Positions 9,199 to 17,254 of a DNA stretch of 64,000 nt are shown piece by piece; the stretch's first letter is position 1; the number at the start of each line of letters is the position of its first letter. The notes under the pieces are model-generated. The model saw only the letters and a program-made list of their open reading frames with translations, was not told the origin of the DNA and ran no database searches. The stretch is from Duganella sp. (GTDB lineage Bacteria > Pseudomonadota > Gammaproteobacteria > Burkholderiales > Burkholderiaceae_D), in contig JAMFSU010000113.1 in NCBI GenBank assembly GCA_026225475.1, positions 62,001 to 126,000 of the forward strand, written 5' to 3'. The position numbers were made by a program, and so were the translations under genes.

Positions 9199-9969
9199 AT
9201 GAGCCCGCGCACAGTAAATCGGGAAGAACTGGCCAGCTATCTGGCGCAAACGCTGAATATCACACAATACCGCGATTATTGCCCAAATGGGCTACAGGTG
9301 GAAGGGCGCGCCGAGATTGGCCTGCTGGTCAGCGGCGTGACCGCCAGCCAGGCATTGCTGGAAGCTGCCATCGACCTCAAGGCTGATGCCGTGCTGGTCC
9401 ACCATGGTTATTTCTGGCGCAGCGAAGATGCCCGCGTGATCGGCACCAAGCAAAAACGGCTCAAGGCCTTGCTGACCCATGATATTAATCTGTTTGCCTA
9501 CCACTTGCCGCTGGACGGCCATGCCGAACTTGGCAACAACGCTCAATTGGCGCGTCAGCTCAGTCTGGTCGGCAACGGCCGTTTCGGCGAGGACAAGCTG
9601 GGTTGGCTGGGGCATCCGGCCGCCGATGCCGGCATCGCCACGGTAGGCGATCTGGCACGTTTGATTGAGCGTCGCCTGGGGCGCATGCCTCTGCTCATCG
9701 GCGATCCCGCACAAGCCTTGCAAACGATCGCCTGGTGTACCGGCGGTGCCCAGGGTTATCTCGGGGACGCCATCGCTGCCGGTGCTGGGGTCTATATCAG
9801 CGGCGAGATTTCTGAGCCGACCGTGCATCTGGCACGTGAGACCGGCGTTGCCTACATTGCCGCCGGCCATCATGCGACCGAGCGTTACGGCGTGCAAGCC
9901 TTGGGCGCGCATATTGCAGAGCGATTTGGCGTCGTACATCAATTCATTGATATCGACAATCCAGTGTAA
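9199..9969 (+). CDS. Nif3-like dinuclear metal-centre protein
   Basis: Member of the NIF3/YbgI family, which forms toroidal hexamers with a di-metal site (often annotated GTP cyclohydrolase 1 type 2-like). The substrate is not established. Metal ligands fit VLVHHGYFW (paired histidines near residue 75), [10 protein letters not shown], and the C-terminal [16 protein letters not shown] block. The length, 256 residues, matches short bacterial members without the central insert. GAGGATGGAAAA upstream of the ATG gives a good ribosome-binding site. It is divergent from the DegS-like gene and convergent with mscL. Confidence 0.92.
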   Translation: MSPRTVNREELASYLAQTLNITQYRDYCPNGLQVEGRAEIGLLVSGVTASQALLEAAIDLKADAVLVHHGYFWRSEDARVIGTKQKRLKALLTHDINLFAYHLPLDGHAELGNNAQLARQLSLVGNGRFGEDKLGWLGHPAADAGIATVGDLARLIERRLGRMPLLIGDPAQALQTIAWCTGGAQGYLGDAIAAGAGVYISGEISEPTVHLARETGVAYIAAGHHATERYGVQALGAHIAERFGVVHQFIDIDNPV

Positions 9970-10006
9970 GTCTGCGCTACGGCCGGTCTGCATGCCCAGT
10001 CCGGTC

Positions 10007-10441
10007 TTATTTCTTCAGCGCATCGCGAATTTCGCGCAGCAGCAGTACATCTTCCGGGATCGGTGCCGGTGCTGCTGGCGTTTCGTCAACCTTGGGATGT
10101 GCTGCCAGTTCACGTGCCTTGTTGATCATGCGTACCATTTGAAAAATGATGAAGGCCAGAATCATGAAATTGATAAAAATAGTCAGGAAATTGCCATAAG
10201 CGAACACGGCACCTGCTTTTTTTGCCTCCACCAGCGTCAGGTTTGCGGCCTGACCGTTGAGGGGCCAGTAATAATTGGCGAAATCCAGACCACCAAAGAT
10301 CTTGCCGACCACCGGCATGATGATGTCCTGCACCAGAGATTCGACAATTTTGCCAAATGCGCCGCCAATAATGACCCCGACAGCGAGATCGACAACGTTG
10401 CCTTTCAGTGCAAACGAACGGAATTCTTGCATCATGCTCAT
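10007..10441 (-). CDS. mscL: Large-conductance mechanosensitive channel MscL
   Basis: Homopentameric inner-membrane channel that opens under membrane tension to release solutes during hypo-osmotic shock. The N-terminal [28 protein letters not shown] block (amphipathic helix plus first membrane segment) and the second membrane segment ([19 protein letters not shown]) are diagnostic. The C-terminal helix ends with the family [14 protein letters not shown] bundle. I chose ATG 10441 (MSMMQEF, 144 residues) because GGGAGA precedes it; a longer start at 10471 lacks support. It is convergent with the Nif3-like gene and divergent from petA. Confidence 0.95.
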   Translation of the reverse strand: MSMMQEFRSFALKGNVVDLAVGVIIGGAFGKIVESLVQDIIMPVVGKIFGGLDFANYYWPLNGQAANLTLVEAKKAGAVFAYGNFLTIFINFMILAFIIFQMVRMINKARELAAHPKVDETPAAPAPIPEDVLLLREIRDALKK

Positions 10442-10634
10442 ATTTTTCTCCCGGAAAATGTTGCAAAACAATGCGGTCGGTTATATCGTGCTTCGATTAA
10501 AAAGTAAATTGCAAACAAGTTTTGCTGCTTACCTAGAATGAAACGAGACAAAAAACAAGACAAAACACGGTCACCTGGGAAGACCGCCGCAATCACGAAG
10601 TTCCCAACAAAGCATAGTTCGCAGGGTTATTGGC

Positions 10635-10663
10635 TTTAAATCGCTTCCGCGCTTCGATATAAT
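10635..10663 (+). promoter_or_regulatory. Candidate sigma-70 promoter for petABC
   Basis: A consensus -10 TATAAT at 10658-10663 lies 64 bp before the petA start. The hexamer 17 bp upstream (TTTAAA, 10635-10640) is a weak -35. The -10 is convincing; the -35 is not. Confidence 0.4.
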
Positions 10664-10726
10664 CGGCGGTTGCTGGAAGTTATGCGTAGTTTTCGTATTT
10701 TCACTAAATTATTTTTTGGGGTTGAT

Positions 10727-11335
10727 ATGAGTAACGAAAAACAGGTCGATTCCAGTCGGCGTGGATTGCTCGTCGCGACTTGTGCGGCGGGGGGCGTTGC
10801 CGGATTGGCGACTGCCGGGGCATTTGTCTCCACCTTTCAACCGTCGGAACGGGCCAAGGCAGCCGGTGCACCGGTCGAAGTCGATATTGCGACGCTGGTG
10901 CCCGGTGAAATGCGTACCGTCGAATGGCGTGGCAAACCTGTCTGGATACTCAAGCGCACCCCGGAAATGCTGGCTTCGCTGAAAAAAGTCGATGATCAGG
11001 TCGCCGATCCCACTTCCAAGCGCACCGAGTTTTCAACCACCCCTGATTACGCGCTCAATGAATGGCGTTCGATCAACAAGGACATCCTGGTGCTGGTCGG
11101 CATCTGCCCGCATTTGGGTTGCTCGCCAAGTTCTCGCTTTCAAGCCGGGGCACAGGCCTCGCTGCCCGATGACTGGCATGGCGGTTTTTTGTGCCCCTGC
11201 CATGGCTCCACCTTTGACCTGGCCGGCCGGGTCTACAAAAACAAACCGTCCCCAGACAACCTCCAGGTTCCACGGTATATGTTTGAAGGTGACAACAAGC
11301 TGGTCATCGGCAAAGATGAGAAAGGCGAGGCATAA
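10727..11335 (+). CDS. petA: Ubiquinol-cytochrome c reductase Rieske iron-sulfur subunit
   Basis: [2Fe-2S] subunit of the cytochrome bc1 complex that passes electrons from ubiquinol to cytochrome c1. The cluster ligands are C127/H129 in CPHLGC and C156/H159 in CPCHGS, with the structural disulfide pair C132/C158. A twin-arginine signal (SSRRGLL, R11-R12) precedes the membrane anchor, so export should use the TatABC system encoded 4 kb upstream. I chose ATG 10727 (GGGG just upstream) over an in-frame start at 10670 to keep the twin-arginine motif near the N terminus. petB follows after two bases. Confidence 0.96.
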   Translation: MSNEKQVDSSRRGLLVATCAAGGVAGLATAGAFVSTFQPSERAKAAGAPVEVDIATLVPGEMRTVEWRGKPVWILKRTPEMLASLKKVDDQVADPTSKRTEFSTTPDYALNEWRSINKDILVLVGICPHLGCSPSSRFQAGAQASLPDDWHGGFLCPCHGSTFDLAGRVYKNKPSPDNLQVPRYMFEGDNKLVIGKDEKGEA

Positions 11336-11337
11336 AC

Positions 11338-12846
11338 ATGGCTGCATTCCACGAAAAAGAATCGCCCAAAGATGCGCCGGTTGCCATCAAAGCCTTGAAC
11401 TGGGTTGATTCCCGCTTTCCACTGACATCGACCTGGAAAGCACACCTGTCGGAGTATTACGCGCCCAAGAATTTCAACTTCTGGTACGCCTTTGGTTCAC
11501 TGGCGCTGCTGGTGCTGGTGATTCAGATCGTTACCGGCATTTTCCTCGTGATGCACTACAAGCCGGACGCCACTCTGGCCTTCGCCTCGGTCGAGTACAT
11601 CATGCGCGACGTGCCCTGGGGCTGGCTGGTGCGCTACATGCATTCGACCGGCGCTTCGGCATTTTTCATCGTGGTCTATCTGCACATGGTGCGTGGCCTG
11701 CTGTATGGCTCCTATCGCAAACCACGCGAACTGGTCTGGTTGTTTGGCGTGGCTATCTTCCTGTGCCTGATGGGTGAAGCCTTCATGGGCTATCTGCTGC
11801 CGTGGGGCCAGATGTCATACTGGGGAGCGCAGGTGATCGTCAATCTGTTCGGTGCGATCCCATTCATTGGCCCTGATTTGTCGCTGTGGATACGTGGCGA
11901 CTATGTGGTGTCGGACGCTACCTTGAACCGGTTCTTTTCGTTCCATGTGATCGCCATCCCGCTGGTGCTGATCGGCCTGGTGGTGGCGCATATCGTCGCC
12001 TTGCACGAAGTCGGCTCCAACAATCCGGACGGTATTGAAATCAAGGAAAACGTTGATGCCAACGGCATACCGCTCGATGGCGTGCCGTTTCACCCTTACT
12101 ATTCGGTGCACGACATCATGGCAGTAGCCGTGTTTCTGCTGGTGTTCAGCGCGGTGGTGTTCTTTGCGCCGGAAATGGGTGGTTATTTCCTCGAATACAA
12201 TAACTTCATCCCGGCTGACTCACTAAAGACCCCGCTGCATATTGCGCCAGTCTGGTATTTCACACCGTTTTATTCGATTCTGCGAGCTACCACATCGGAT
12301 TTCATGTCTTGGCTGATCGCTGGCGTGCTGGCCTATGCTGCGTTGATCTGGCTCAAGACCGCCTTCCATCGCGCGATCCGGCTTGGTGTGATGGTGCTCG
12401 CCGTGCTGATCGCCATTGCCATGGGTCTGTTTCCTATCGTGGCCGGTCATATGGGCTTGGGCGATGCAGTACCGGGCGTGTTGTCCGGGTTTGATGCCAA
12501 ATTCTTTGGCGTCGTGCTCATGGGCGTCTCGGTCGTGATTCTGGGAGGGCTGCCCTGGCTCGATCACTCGCAGGTCAAATCAATCCGTTATCGTCCGAGC
12601 TGGCATAAGTACATCTACATCGCCTTCGGCATCGCCTTTCTGGTGCTTGGTTATCTGGGCGTGAAGCCACCCGGTGTCTGGGGTAACTTACGGTTGATGA
12701 ATCATGTGTTGCTCAACGACATCGCGCAGACTGTCAGTCAATTGTGCACCTTCATCTACTTCGGCTTTTTCCTGCTGATGCCGTGGTGGAGCGCACAAGG
12801 CAAGTTCAAGCCAGTGCCTGACCGCGTAACCTTTCAGCCCCACTAA
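11338..12846 (+). CDS. petB: Cytochrome b of the bc1 complex
   Basis: Membrane diheme subunit of complex III carrying the Qo and Qi quinone sites. The 502-residue protein is a full-length bacterial cytochrome b (b6/N and C domains fused). Recognisable blocks are SEYYAPKNFNFWYAFG, FLVMHYKPD, the first heme histidines in YMHSTGASAFFIVVYLHMVRGL, the GYLLPWGQMSYW Qo block, the second heme histidines around FSFHVIAIPL and HIVALHEVGSNNP, and the PEMGGYF loop where PEWY is usual. It lies two bases after petA with GAGG preceding the start. Confidence 0.97.
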   Translation: MAAFHEKESPKDAPVAIKALNWVDSRFPLTSTWKAHLSEYYAPKNFNFWYAFGSLALLVLVIQIVTGIFLVMHYKPDATLAFASVEYIMRDVPWGWLVRYMHSTGASAFFIVVYLHMVRGLLYGSYRKPRELVWLFGVAIFLCLMGEAFMGYLLPWGQMSYWGAQVIVNLFGAIPFIGPDLSLWIRGDYVVSDATLNRFFSFHVIAIPLVLIGLVVAHIVALHEVGSNNPDGIEIKENVDANGIPLDGVPFHPYYSVHDIMAVAVFLLVFSAVVFFAPEMGGYFLEYNNFIPADSLKTPLHIAPVWYFTPFYSILRATTSDFMSWLIAGVLAYAALIWLKTAFHRAIRLGVMVLAVLIAIAMGLFPIVAGHMGLGDAVPGVLSGFDAKFFGVVLMGVSVVILGGLPWLDHSQVKSIRYRPSWHKYIYIAFGIAFLVLGYLGVKPPGVWGNLRLMNHVLLNDIAQTVSQLCTFIYFGFFLLMPWWSAQGKFKPVPDRVTFQPH

Positions 12847-12868
12847 GCCAGCCGCGAAGAGGATAAAA

Positions 12869-13633
12869 ATGAGATTGCTGAAGAGACTCCTTGCCACGCT
12901 GGTATTCCTGCCTGCCATGGCATTTGCCAGCGATGGCGCTTACCCGCTAGACCAGGCTCCGGATCGCACGACTGACTTGTCGGCGTTGCAAAATGGCGCC
13001 AAGTTGTTCGTCAACTATTGTTTGAATTGCCATGCGGCATCAGCCATGCGTTACAACCGTTTGCGCGATATTGGCCTGAGCGACCAGCAGATCAAGGATA
13101 ATCTCCTATTCACCGGCGACAAAGTTGGTGACCTGATGAAAAACACCATGTTGCCGCAAGACGCCAAGGCCTGGTTTGGTGCGGTACCTCCCGATCTGTC
13201 TGTGATTGCCCGGGCCAAGGCTTCGGAAGCCGGTTCCGGCCCTGATTGGCTCTATACCTACCTGCGCACTTATTACAAGGACGACAGCCGGCCTACCGGT
13301 TGGAACAACCTGGTCTTTCCCAACGTCGGCATGCCGCATGTGTTATGGGAATTGCAAGGAATTCGCAAACTCAAGCTGGCCGAGGTGAAAGATCCCCACG
13401 AAGAAGGTAAGATGACGCCAACCGTGATCGGTTTTGAACAGTTGACGGCCGGCAAGTTGAGCGCGTTAGAATACGACAATGCGGTCGCTGACTTGGTCGG
13501 CTACTTGCAATGGATGGGTGAACCTGCGCAAAATACGCGTAAACGTCTTGGCGTCTGGGTTTTGCTGTTTCTGGGAGGCTTCCTGGTACTGGCATGGCGC
13601 CTGAACGCGTCGTTCTGGAAAGAAGTTAAGTAA
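12869..13633 (+). CDS. petC: Cytochrome c1 of the bc1 complex
   Basis: Periplasm-facing c-type heme subunit of complex III, the electron exit to soluble cytochromes. A Sec signal peptide (residues 1-20, MRLLKRLLATLVFLPAMAFA) precedes the heme motif CLNCH (C51, C54, H55). The axial methionine is probably in NVGMPHVLWELQG. A single C-terminal anchor (VWVLLFLGGFLVLAW) fixes it to the inner membrane. GAAGAGGATAAAA is a clear ribosome-binding region. The 254-residue length is normal. A strong terminator follows, closing the petABC transcript. Confidence 0.96.
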   Translation: MRLLKRLLATLVFLPAMAFASDGAYPLDQAPDRTTDLSALQNGAKLFVNYCLNCHAASAMRYNRLRDIGLSDQQIKDNLLFTGDKVGDLMKNTMLPQDAKAWFGAVPPDLSVIARAKASEAGSGPDWLYTYLRTYYKDDSRPTGWNNLVFPNVGMPHVLWELQGIRKLKLAEVKDPHEEGKMTPTVIGFEQLTAGKLSALEYDNAVADLVGYLQWMGEPAQNTRKRLGVWVLLFLGGFLVLAWRLNASFWKEVK

Positions 13634-13668
13634 GTTTCGTGCCCGTGTTGTTTGCGGGTGTACGTATC

Positions 13669-13702
13669 GGGGTGAGACGTACAGCGTCTCACCCCTTTGT
13701 TT
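13669..13702 (+). terminator. Intrinsic terminator after petC
   Basis: An 11-bp perfect stem GGGGTGAGACG/CGTCTCACCCC (13669-13679, 13685-13695) with a 5-nt loop is followed by TTTGTTT. It separates petABC from sspA. Confidence 0.8.
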
Positions 13703-13718
13703 CTAAGGCAATACAACA

Positions 13719-14330
13719 ATGATGGTTCTCTACTCGGGCACAACCTGCCCATTCTCGCAACGTTGCCGTCTGGTCCTATTTGAAAAGGGCATGGACTTTG
13801 AAATCCGCGACGTTGACTTGTTCAACAAACCTGAAGATATCTCGGTCATGAACCCATATGGGCAAGTGCCGATTCTGGTCGAACGTGATCTGATTCTCTA
13901 CGAATCTAACATCATCAACGAATACATCGACGAACGTTTTCCGCATCCGCAACTGATGCCGGCAGATCCATTAATGCGCGCGCGCGCACGGTTGATGCTG
14001 TTCAATTTCGAAAAGGAATTGTTCATTCACGTGCATACGCTCGAAAACGAAAAGAGCAAGACCGCAGAAAAGAATCACGAAAAAGCGCGCAATGAAATTC
14101 GTGACCGTCTGACCACACTGGCACCGCTGTTCCTCAAGAACAAGTACATGCTGGGCGACGAATTCTCGATGCTCGACGTAGCGCTGGCGCCGTTGCTGTG
14201 GCGTCTCGACCACTACGGTATCGAACTGTCGAAGACGGCAGCGCCACTGATGAAGTACGCCGAACGCATCTTCTCGCGTCCAGCTTACATCGAAGCGCTG
14301 ACGCCATCAGAAAAGGTCATGCGCCGTTAA
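13719..14330 (+). CDS. sspA: Stringent starvation protein A (GST-fold RNA polymerase-associated protein)
   Basis: GST-fold protein that binds RNA polymerase in the stationary/starvation response in E. coli. The N-terminal thioredoxin-like domain (MVLYSGTTCPFSQRCRLVLFEKG) lacks a catalytic GST role. The PYGQVPILVERD and LYESNIINEYIDERFPHPQLMP blocks are diagnostic, and the all-helical C-terminal domain follows. The 203-residue length matches SspA. Position between petC and sspB is the standard betaproteobacterial order. The petC terminator lies just upstream, so it must have its own promoter. Confidence 0.95.
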   Translation: MMVLYSGTTCPFSQRCRLVLFEKGMDFEIRDVDLFNKPEDISVMNPYGQVPILVERDLILYESNIINEYIDERFPHPQLMPADPLMRARARLMLFNFEKELFIHVHTLENEKSKTAEKNHEKARNEIRDRLTTLAPLFLKNKYMLGDEFSMLDVALAPLLWRLDHYGIELSKTAAPLMKYAERIFSRPAYIEALTPSEKVMRR

Positions 14331-14460
14331 TTCGGGCAGTGCCTTATGCTTGATCGTGCTCGCCGGTTGATCCTGCTCGCCAGGACAATCGGCGAACTCG
14401 TTTAAGATTGTCGGGCCGCAGCTTTGCTGTGCCCACCCGTTTTTCAGATTGGTCTTTGTC

Positions 14461-14964
14461 ATGCCAGAAGTCTCTACCAAACCCTATCTCCTGCGCGCCA
14501 TCTATGAATGGTGTACAGACAATGGCTATACACCGCATATTGCGGTCGTGGTGGACGCCAGCACGCGGGTGCCCATGCAGTTCGTCAAGAATGGCGAAAT
14601 CGTTCTTAACATCAGTTTTGAAGCCACCAGCAGCCTCAAGATGGACAACGACTTCATCAATTTCAGTGCACGTTTTGGCGGGGTGTCGCGTGATATCTCG
14701 GTGCCGGTGGAAAATGTCATTGCCATTTACGCACGCGAAAATGGCCAGGGCATGGCGTTTGAAGCACCCTCTGCTGCTGATGTCAGCGAAGATCCGGATG
14801 AACTTGCCGATACCCCAGTCGCGGCAGCCGTTACAAGCATTGCACCTACACTTTCCTCGGTCCCTGTGGCTGAAAAAAACGAAACTGATAGCGGAAGTTC
14901 GCCAGATCATGAGCCGGAACCACCAAAAAAAGGTGGGCGGCCTGTACTAACCAGAATTAAATAG
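14461..14964 (+). CDS. sspB: ClpXP protease specificity-enhancing factor SspB
   Basis: Adaptor that tethers ssrA-tagged proteins to ClpXP. The N-terminal dimeric substrate-binding domain is clear (TKPYLLRAIYEWCTDNGYTPH, VPMQFVKNGEIVLNIS, MDNDFINFSARFGG). A disordered acidic linker leads to the short C-terminal ClpX-binding tail, GGRPVLTRIK. I chose ATG 14461 (MPEVSTKPY) rather than 14449. The 167-residue length is normal. It follows sspA by 130 bp in the same direction. Confidence 0.94.
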   Translation: MPEVSTKPYLLRAIYEWCTDNGYTPHIAVVVDASTRVPMQFVKNGEIVLNISFEATSSLKMDNDFINFSARFGGVSRDISVPVENVIAIYARENGQGMAFEAPSAADVSEDPDELADTPVAAAVTSIAPTLSSVPVAEKNETDSGSSPDHEPEPPKKGGRPVLTRIK

Positions 14965-14966
14965 GT

Positions 14967-14972
14967 TATAAT
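14967..14972 (+). promoter_or_regulatory. Candidate -10 element of the tRNA-Thr promoter
   Basis: A consensus TATAAT lies 17 bp before the mature tRNA 5' end. No good -35 hexamer is seen at the expected distance, so this is tentative. Confidence 0.35.
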
Positions 14973-14989
14973 CGTTGTCTTCAATATTT

Positions 14990-15065
14990 GCTGGCTTAGC
15001 TCATCTGGTAGAGCACCTGACTTGTAATCAGGGGGTGGCGGGTTCAAGTCCTGCAGCCAGCACCA
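14990..15065 (+). tRNA. tRNA-Thr (anticodon TGT)
   Basis: A complete cloverleaf can be drawn: acceptor GCTGGCT/AGCCAGC, a D arm, anticodon stem CCTGA/TCAGG around loop CTTGTAA with anticodon TGT, T arm with GGTTCAAGTCC, discriminator A and an encoded CCA. The 3' end faces the convergent integrase gene at 15226, so this tRNA is the probable insertion site of the element that follows. Confidence 0.97.
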
Positions 15066-15071
15066 GTATTT

Positions 15072-15105
15072 AAAAGGCCCACCATTCGGTGGGCCTTTTC
15101 TTTTT
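15072..15105 (+). terminator. Terminator of tRNA-Thr
   Basis: AAAAGGCCCACC/GGTGGGCCTTTT forms a perfect stem around a short ATTC loop and is followed by CTTTTT. It lies 7 bp after the tRNA CCA. Confidence 0.85.
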
Positions 15106-15225
15106 GCTTCGCAAATACGCATTTGCTTCGCAATTTTCGCACTTACGCGAGCTACCCCGAAAATTACTCGCATTAAAATAGCGCCACATTGGCAAGGAAA
15201 AGCCGCCACGCGGACGGTGGATTCG

Positions 15226-16308
15226 CTACTTTGTAGGCATAACCTTGTGTCCACGGCGCTTGCGCACGTAGGTTTCGGTCATCGTCACGCTTGCGTGTCC
15301 GAGCTGCTGTTGCGCGTCGCGGATGTCGTCGCTGTCGGTCTTATCGGTCGCCGCCTTGGCGCGCAGGTCTCGGAACTGGAAATCGTCGCCTTCGATGCCG
15401 GCAGCTGCGCGGGCATCCTCAAAGCGGAACCGCAGGGCATATTTCCCGAGCGGCTGGCCTTCCTCATTGACCAATAACCTAGTCGAGACCACCTTGCCCG
15501 CGATTGCCCGCTTCCTGGCGACGATTCTTTCGATGAGCTTGGCAAGTTCGCCGGCGACGGCGATCCGCAATTTTATTCCGGTCTTGTTTTGCGTCACTTC
15601 GATTGACCCCTGGCGCAAATGTGTTTCGTCGATCTTCAACAGGTCGCCGGGCCGGCCGCCGGTTAGATATGCCAGGTCCATTGCCTCGCGCGTTGGCACG
15701 TCAGCTTTTCCCCATACGGCCTTAAACGATTCGTCATAGACGTAGGTATCGCGGCCGAACTCTCGGAATGATTTGATGCCGGCGCACGGGTTCGGCAAGT
15801 CCGTCAGCCCTTCGGCGCGCGACGCGTTCCACACATGCGAAATGAGAGACTTCTCACGGTTCGCCGCCACGCGGCCCTCGTGTCCCTCGACTTCCTTTTT
15901 ATCTGCACGCAACGCGTCCTGCGTCAGCTTTACGCGCCACGCTAGGAACTGCTTTATGTGGATGGGTTTAATTTCGGTCAGCGGTGCCGGAGGATTGTCG
16001 AAAAACTTGTACAGCGTTTCGAACTGGCGCAGCTTTTCGGTGCGCGTCTTTAAGCTGTTCTCGATCAAATATTTTCGCTGGTACATCTCGCAGGCGTAGC
16101 GAAACGTCACGATGCCAGACACGTCTACCGGCGCAGCCATTTCCAGTTCCGCCCACTTTCTCACCGCCTCGACGTAGTTGGATCCGAGCGAGATTTCTTT
16201 GCGCTTGGAGCCGCCCTGCTCATAGTAGTAGTAGACCGCGCCGCTGCGCTGAACGCGCGCCCGCATGCCTTTGGGAAGGTTCGAATGTTTGGACGATTTG
16301 CGACCCAT
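15226..16308 (-). CDS. Tyrosine recombinase (site-specific integrase)
   Basis: Phage-type tyrosine integrase of 360 residues, whose 3' end points at tRNA-Thr 160 bp away, the classic layout of a tRNA-integrating element. Catalytic motifs in order are the first arginine in LAYLTGGRPGDLL (about 213), the RDLRAKAATD box holding the second arginine (HxxR is usually seen; the first position is Arg here), QLGHASV, and the nucleophile tyrosine in MTETYVRKRRG near the C terminus. The N-terminal SAM-like core-binding domain (about 65-180) precedes it. Two DUF4224-type small genes lie directly upstream on the same strand and are probably co-transcribed. Confidence 0.93.
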   Translation of the reverse strand: MGRKSSKHSNLPKGMRARVQRSGAVYYYYEQGGSKRKEISLGSNYVEAVRKWAELEMAAPVDVSGIVTFRYACEMYQRKYLIENSLKTRTEKLRQFETLYKFFDNPPAPLTEIKPIHIKQFLAWRVKLTQDALRADKKEVEGHEGRVAANREKSLISHVWNASRAEGLTDLPNPCAGIKSFREFGRDTYVYDESFKAVWGKADVPTREAMDLAYLTGGRPGDLLKIDETHLRQGSIEVTQNKTGIKLRIAVAGELAKLIERIVARKRAIAGKVVSTRLLVNEEGQPLGKYALRFRFEDARAAAGIEGDDFQFRDLRAKAATDKTDSDDIRDAQQQLGHASVTMTETYVRKRRGHKVMPTK

Positions 16309-16309
16309 G

Positions 16310-16552
16310 CTATGCCCCTACGGCGGCCGGCCGCCATCCTGTTTTTGGTGCGGCACTAGTCGAATTAGATTCGAGCGCCGAGCGCAACACGACCGGCTTG
16401 CCGCGCGCGTTTGAAATAAAGGCGATGCCGCGGTCCCGAAGAAATGCGGCCTGCAATTGAAACTTCGTTTTCTTGACGCCGAGCCGCGTTGCTCCGCGAG
16501 CGATACCGGTAAGCTCGTCGAGTTCGGAATCATTTAAAAACATTGAGCTCAT
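16310..16552 (-). CDS. DUF4224-type small protein beside integrase (excisionase-like position)
   Basis: An 80-residue protein that begins MSSMFLNDSELDELTGIARGA, the characteristic DUF4224 N terminus seen next to many phage/ICE integrases, and continues with a QLQAAFLRDRGIAF and ARGKPVVLRSALE core. A DNA-binding or directionality role is inferred from its position only. Its start codon overlaps the stop of a second, shorter copy upstream (ATGA at 16549-16552). Its own stop lies one base from the integrase start. So the three genes form one tightly packed unit. Confidence 0.75.
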   Translation of the reverse strand: MSSMFLNDSELDELTGIARGATRLGVKKTKFQLQAAFLRDRGIAFISNARGKPVVLRSALESNSTSAAPKTGWRPAAVGA

Positions 16553-16710
16553 GGATTTCCTCTCACATTAACGATAAATGCGATCCCAATTTGTCGCAGA
16601 AACAAGGCCTGCAATTGGTATTTGGAATGCTTCACTCCAGCTTGTGTTGAACCTGTACGAATTCCGGTCAGTTCATTAAGCTGTTGGTCCTCGAGAAATA
16701 AATTAGTCAT
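16549..16710 (-). CDS. Second, shorter DUF4224-like gene
   Basis: A 53-residue reading frame starts at ATG 16710 (MTNLFLEDQQLNELTGI) and ends with TGA overlapping the next start. It is clearly paralogous to the downstream gene: LFLxDxxLxELTGIxxGxTxxGVKxxKxQLQAxFLRxxGIAFIxNxRGxP is shared. It stops exactly where the downstream protein continues with VVLRSALES, so it is either a truncated duplicate or a natural short form. GAGAAATGAC gives a weak ribosome-binding site. The four-base overlap suggests coupling to the longer copy. Confidence 0.65.
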   Translation of the reverse strand: MTNLFLEDQQLNELTGIRTGSTQAGVKHSKYQLQALFLRQIGIAFIVNVRGNP

Positions 16711-17254
16711 TTCTCGCTCCTTGAGCTGTTGGTTCGCGTTCGCCGAAATGACAGACCTTCAACCGCTGCGTCATCAATGTATAAGTCAGCATAACCCTCA
16801 GTTCGTCCTTCGCAACTTTTCGAGGCGATGATATCCAGAGCATCAGACCAAAGAGTCGATGCTGCCTAAAACGATGCCATTTACCAGTTCAAAGCTGGAG
16901 GGCGGCGACCCTTTGATTTGCGAGGGAACGACTAGCGGATTAACTGAGTGGCGGTTAGGCCTGAAATAGGGGAAGGGGTAATTCGAGGTAGATGTCGGTA
17001 GGCGACAATTGCTGCATATCCGAATGATTGAACTTCTTTGGCGAAGTCATCGGCCAATCATTGGATTGTGATTAGTATGTGGAAACGTGAACCGTAAATT
17101 TTAAGTCATGCCGTAAAACGACGAGATGATTTTGCATGAAATGAATTTGGCATGTCAAGACTATTTAATCTAAGGTCTGGAGAAAATATTCAATACTTTT
17201 TCTTAAATCGAAGGAACACCAATAGATATCTCGATTGACGTTCTACGATATAGA
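16711..17254. other. Gene-free stretch upstream of the integrase unit
   Basis: No reading frame here shows protein-like character. One compound hairpin is visible: AATGATTG (17023-17030) pairs with CAATCATT (17055-17062), with an inner ACTTC/GAAGT pairing. It probably holds the promoters of the integrase unit and possibly the attachment or excisionase sites. Confidence 0.4.
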
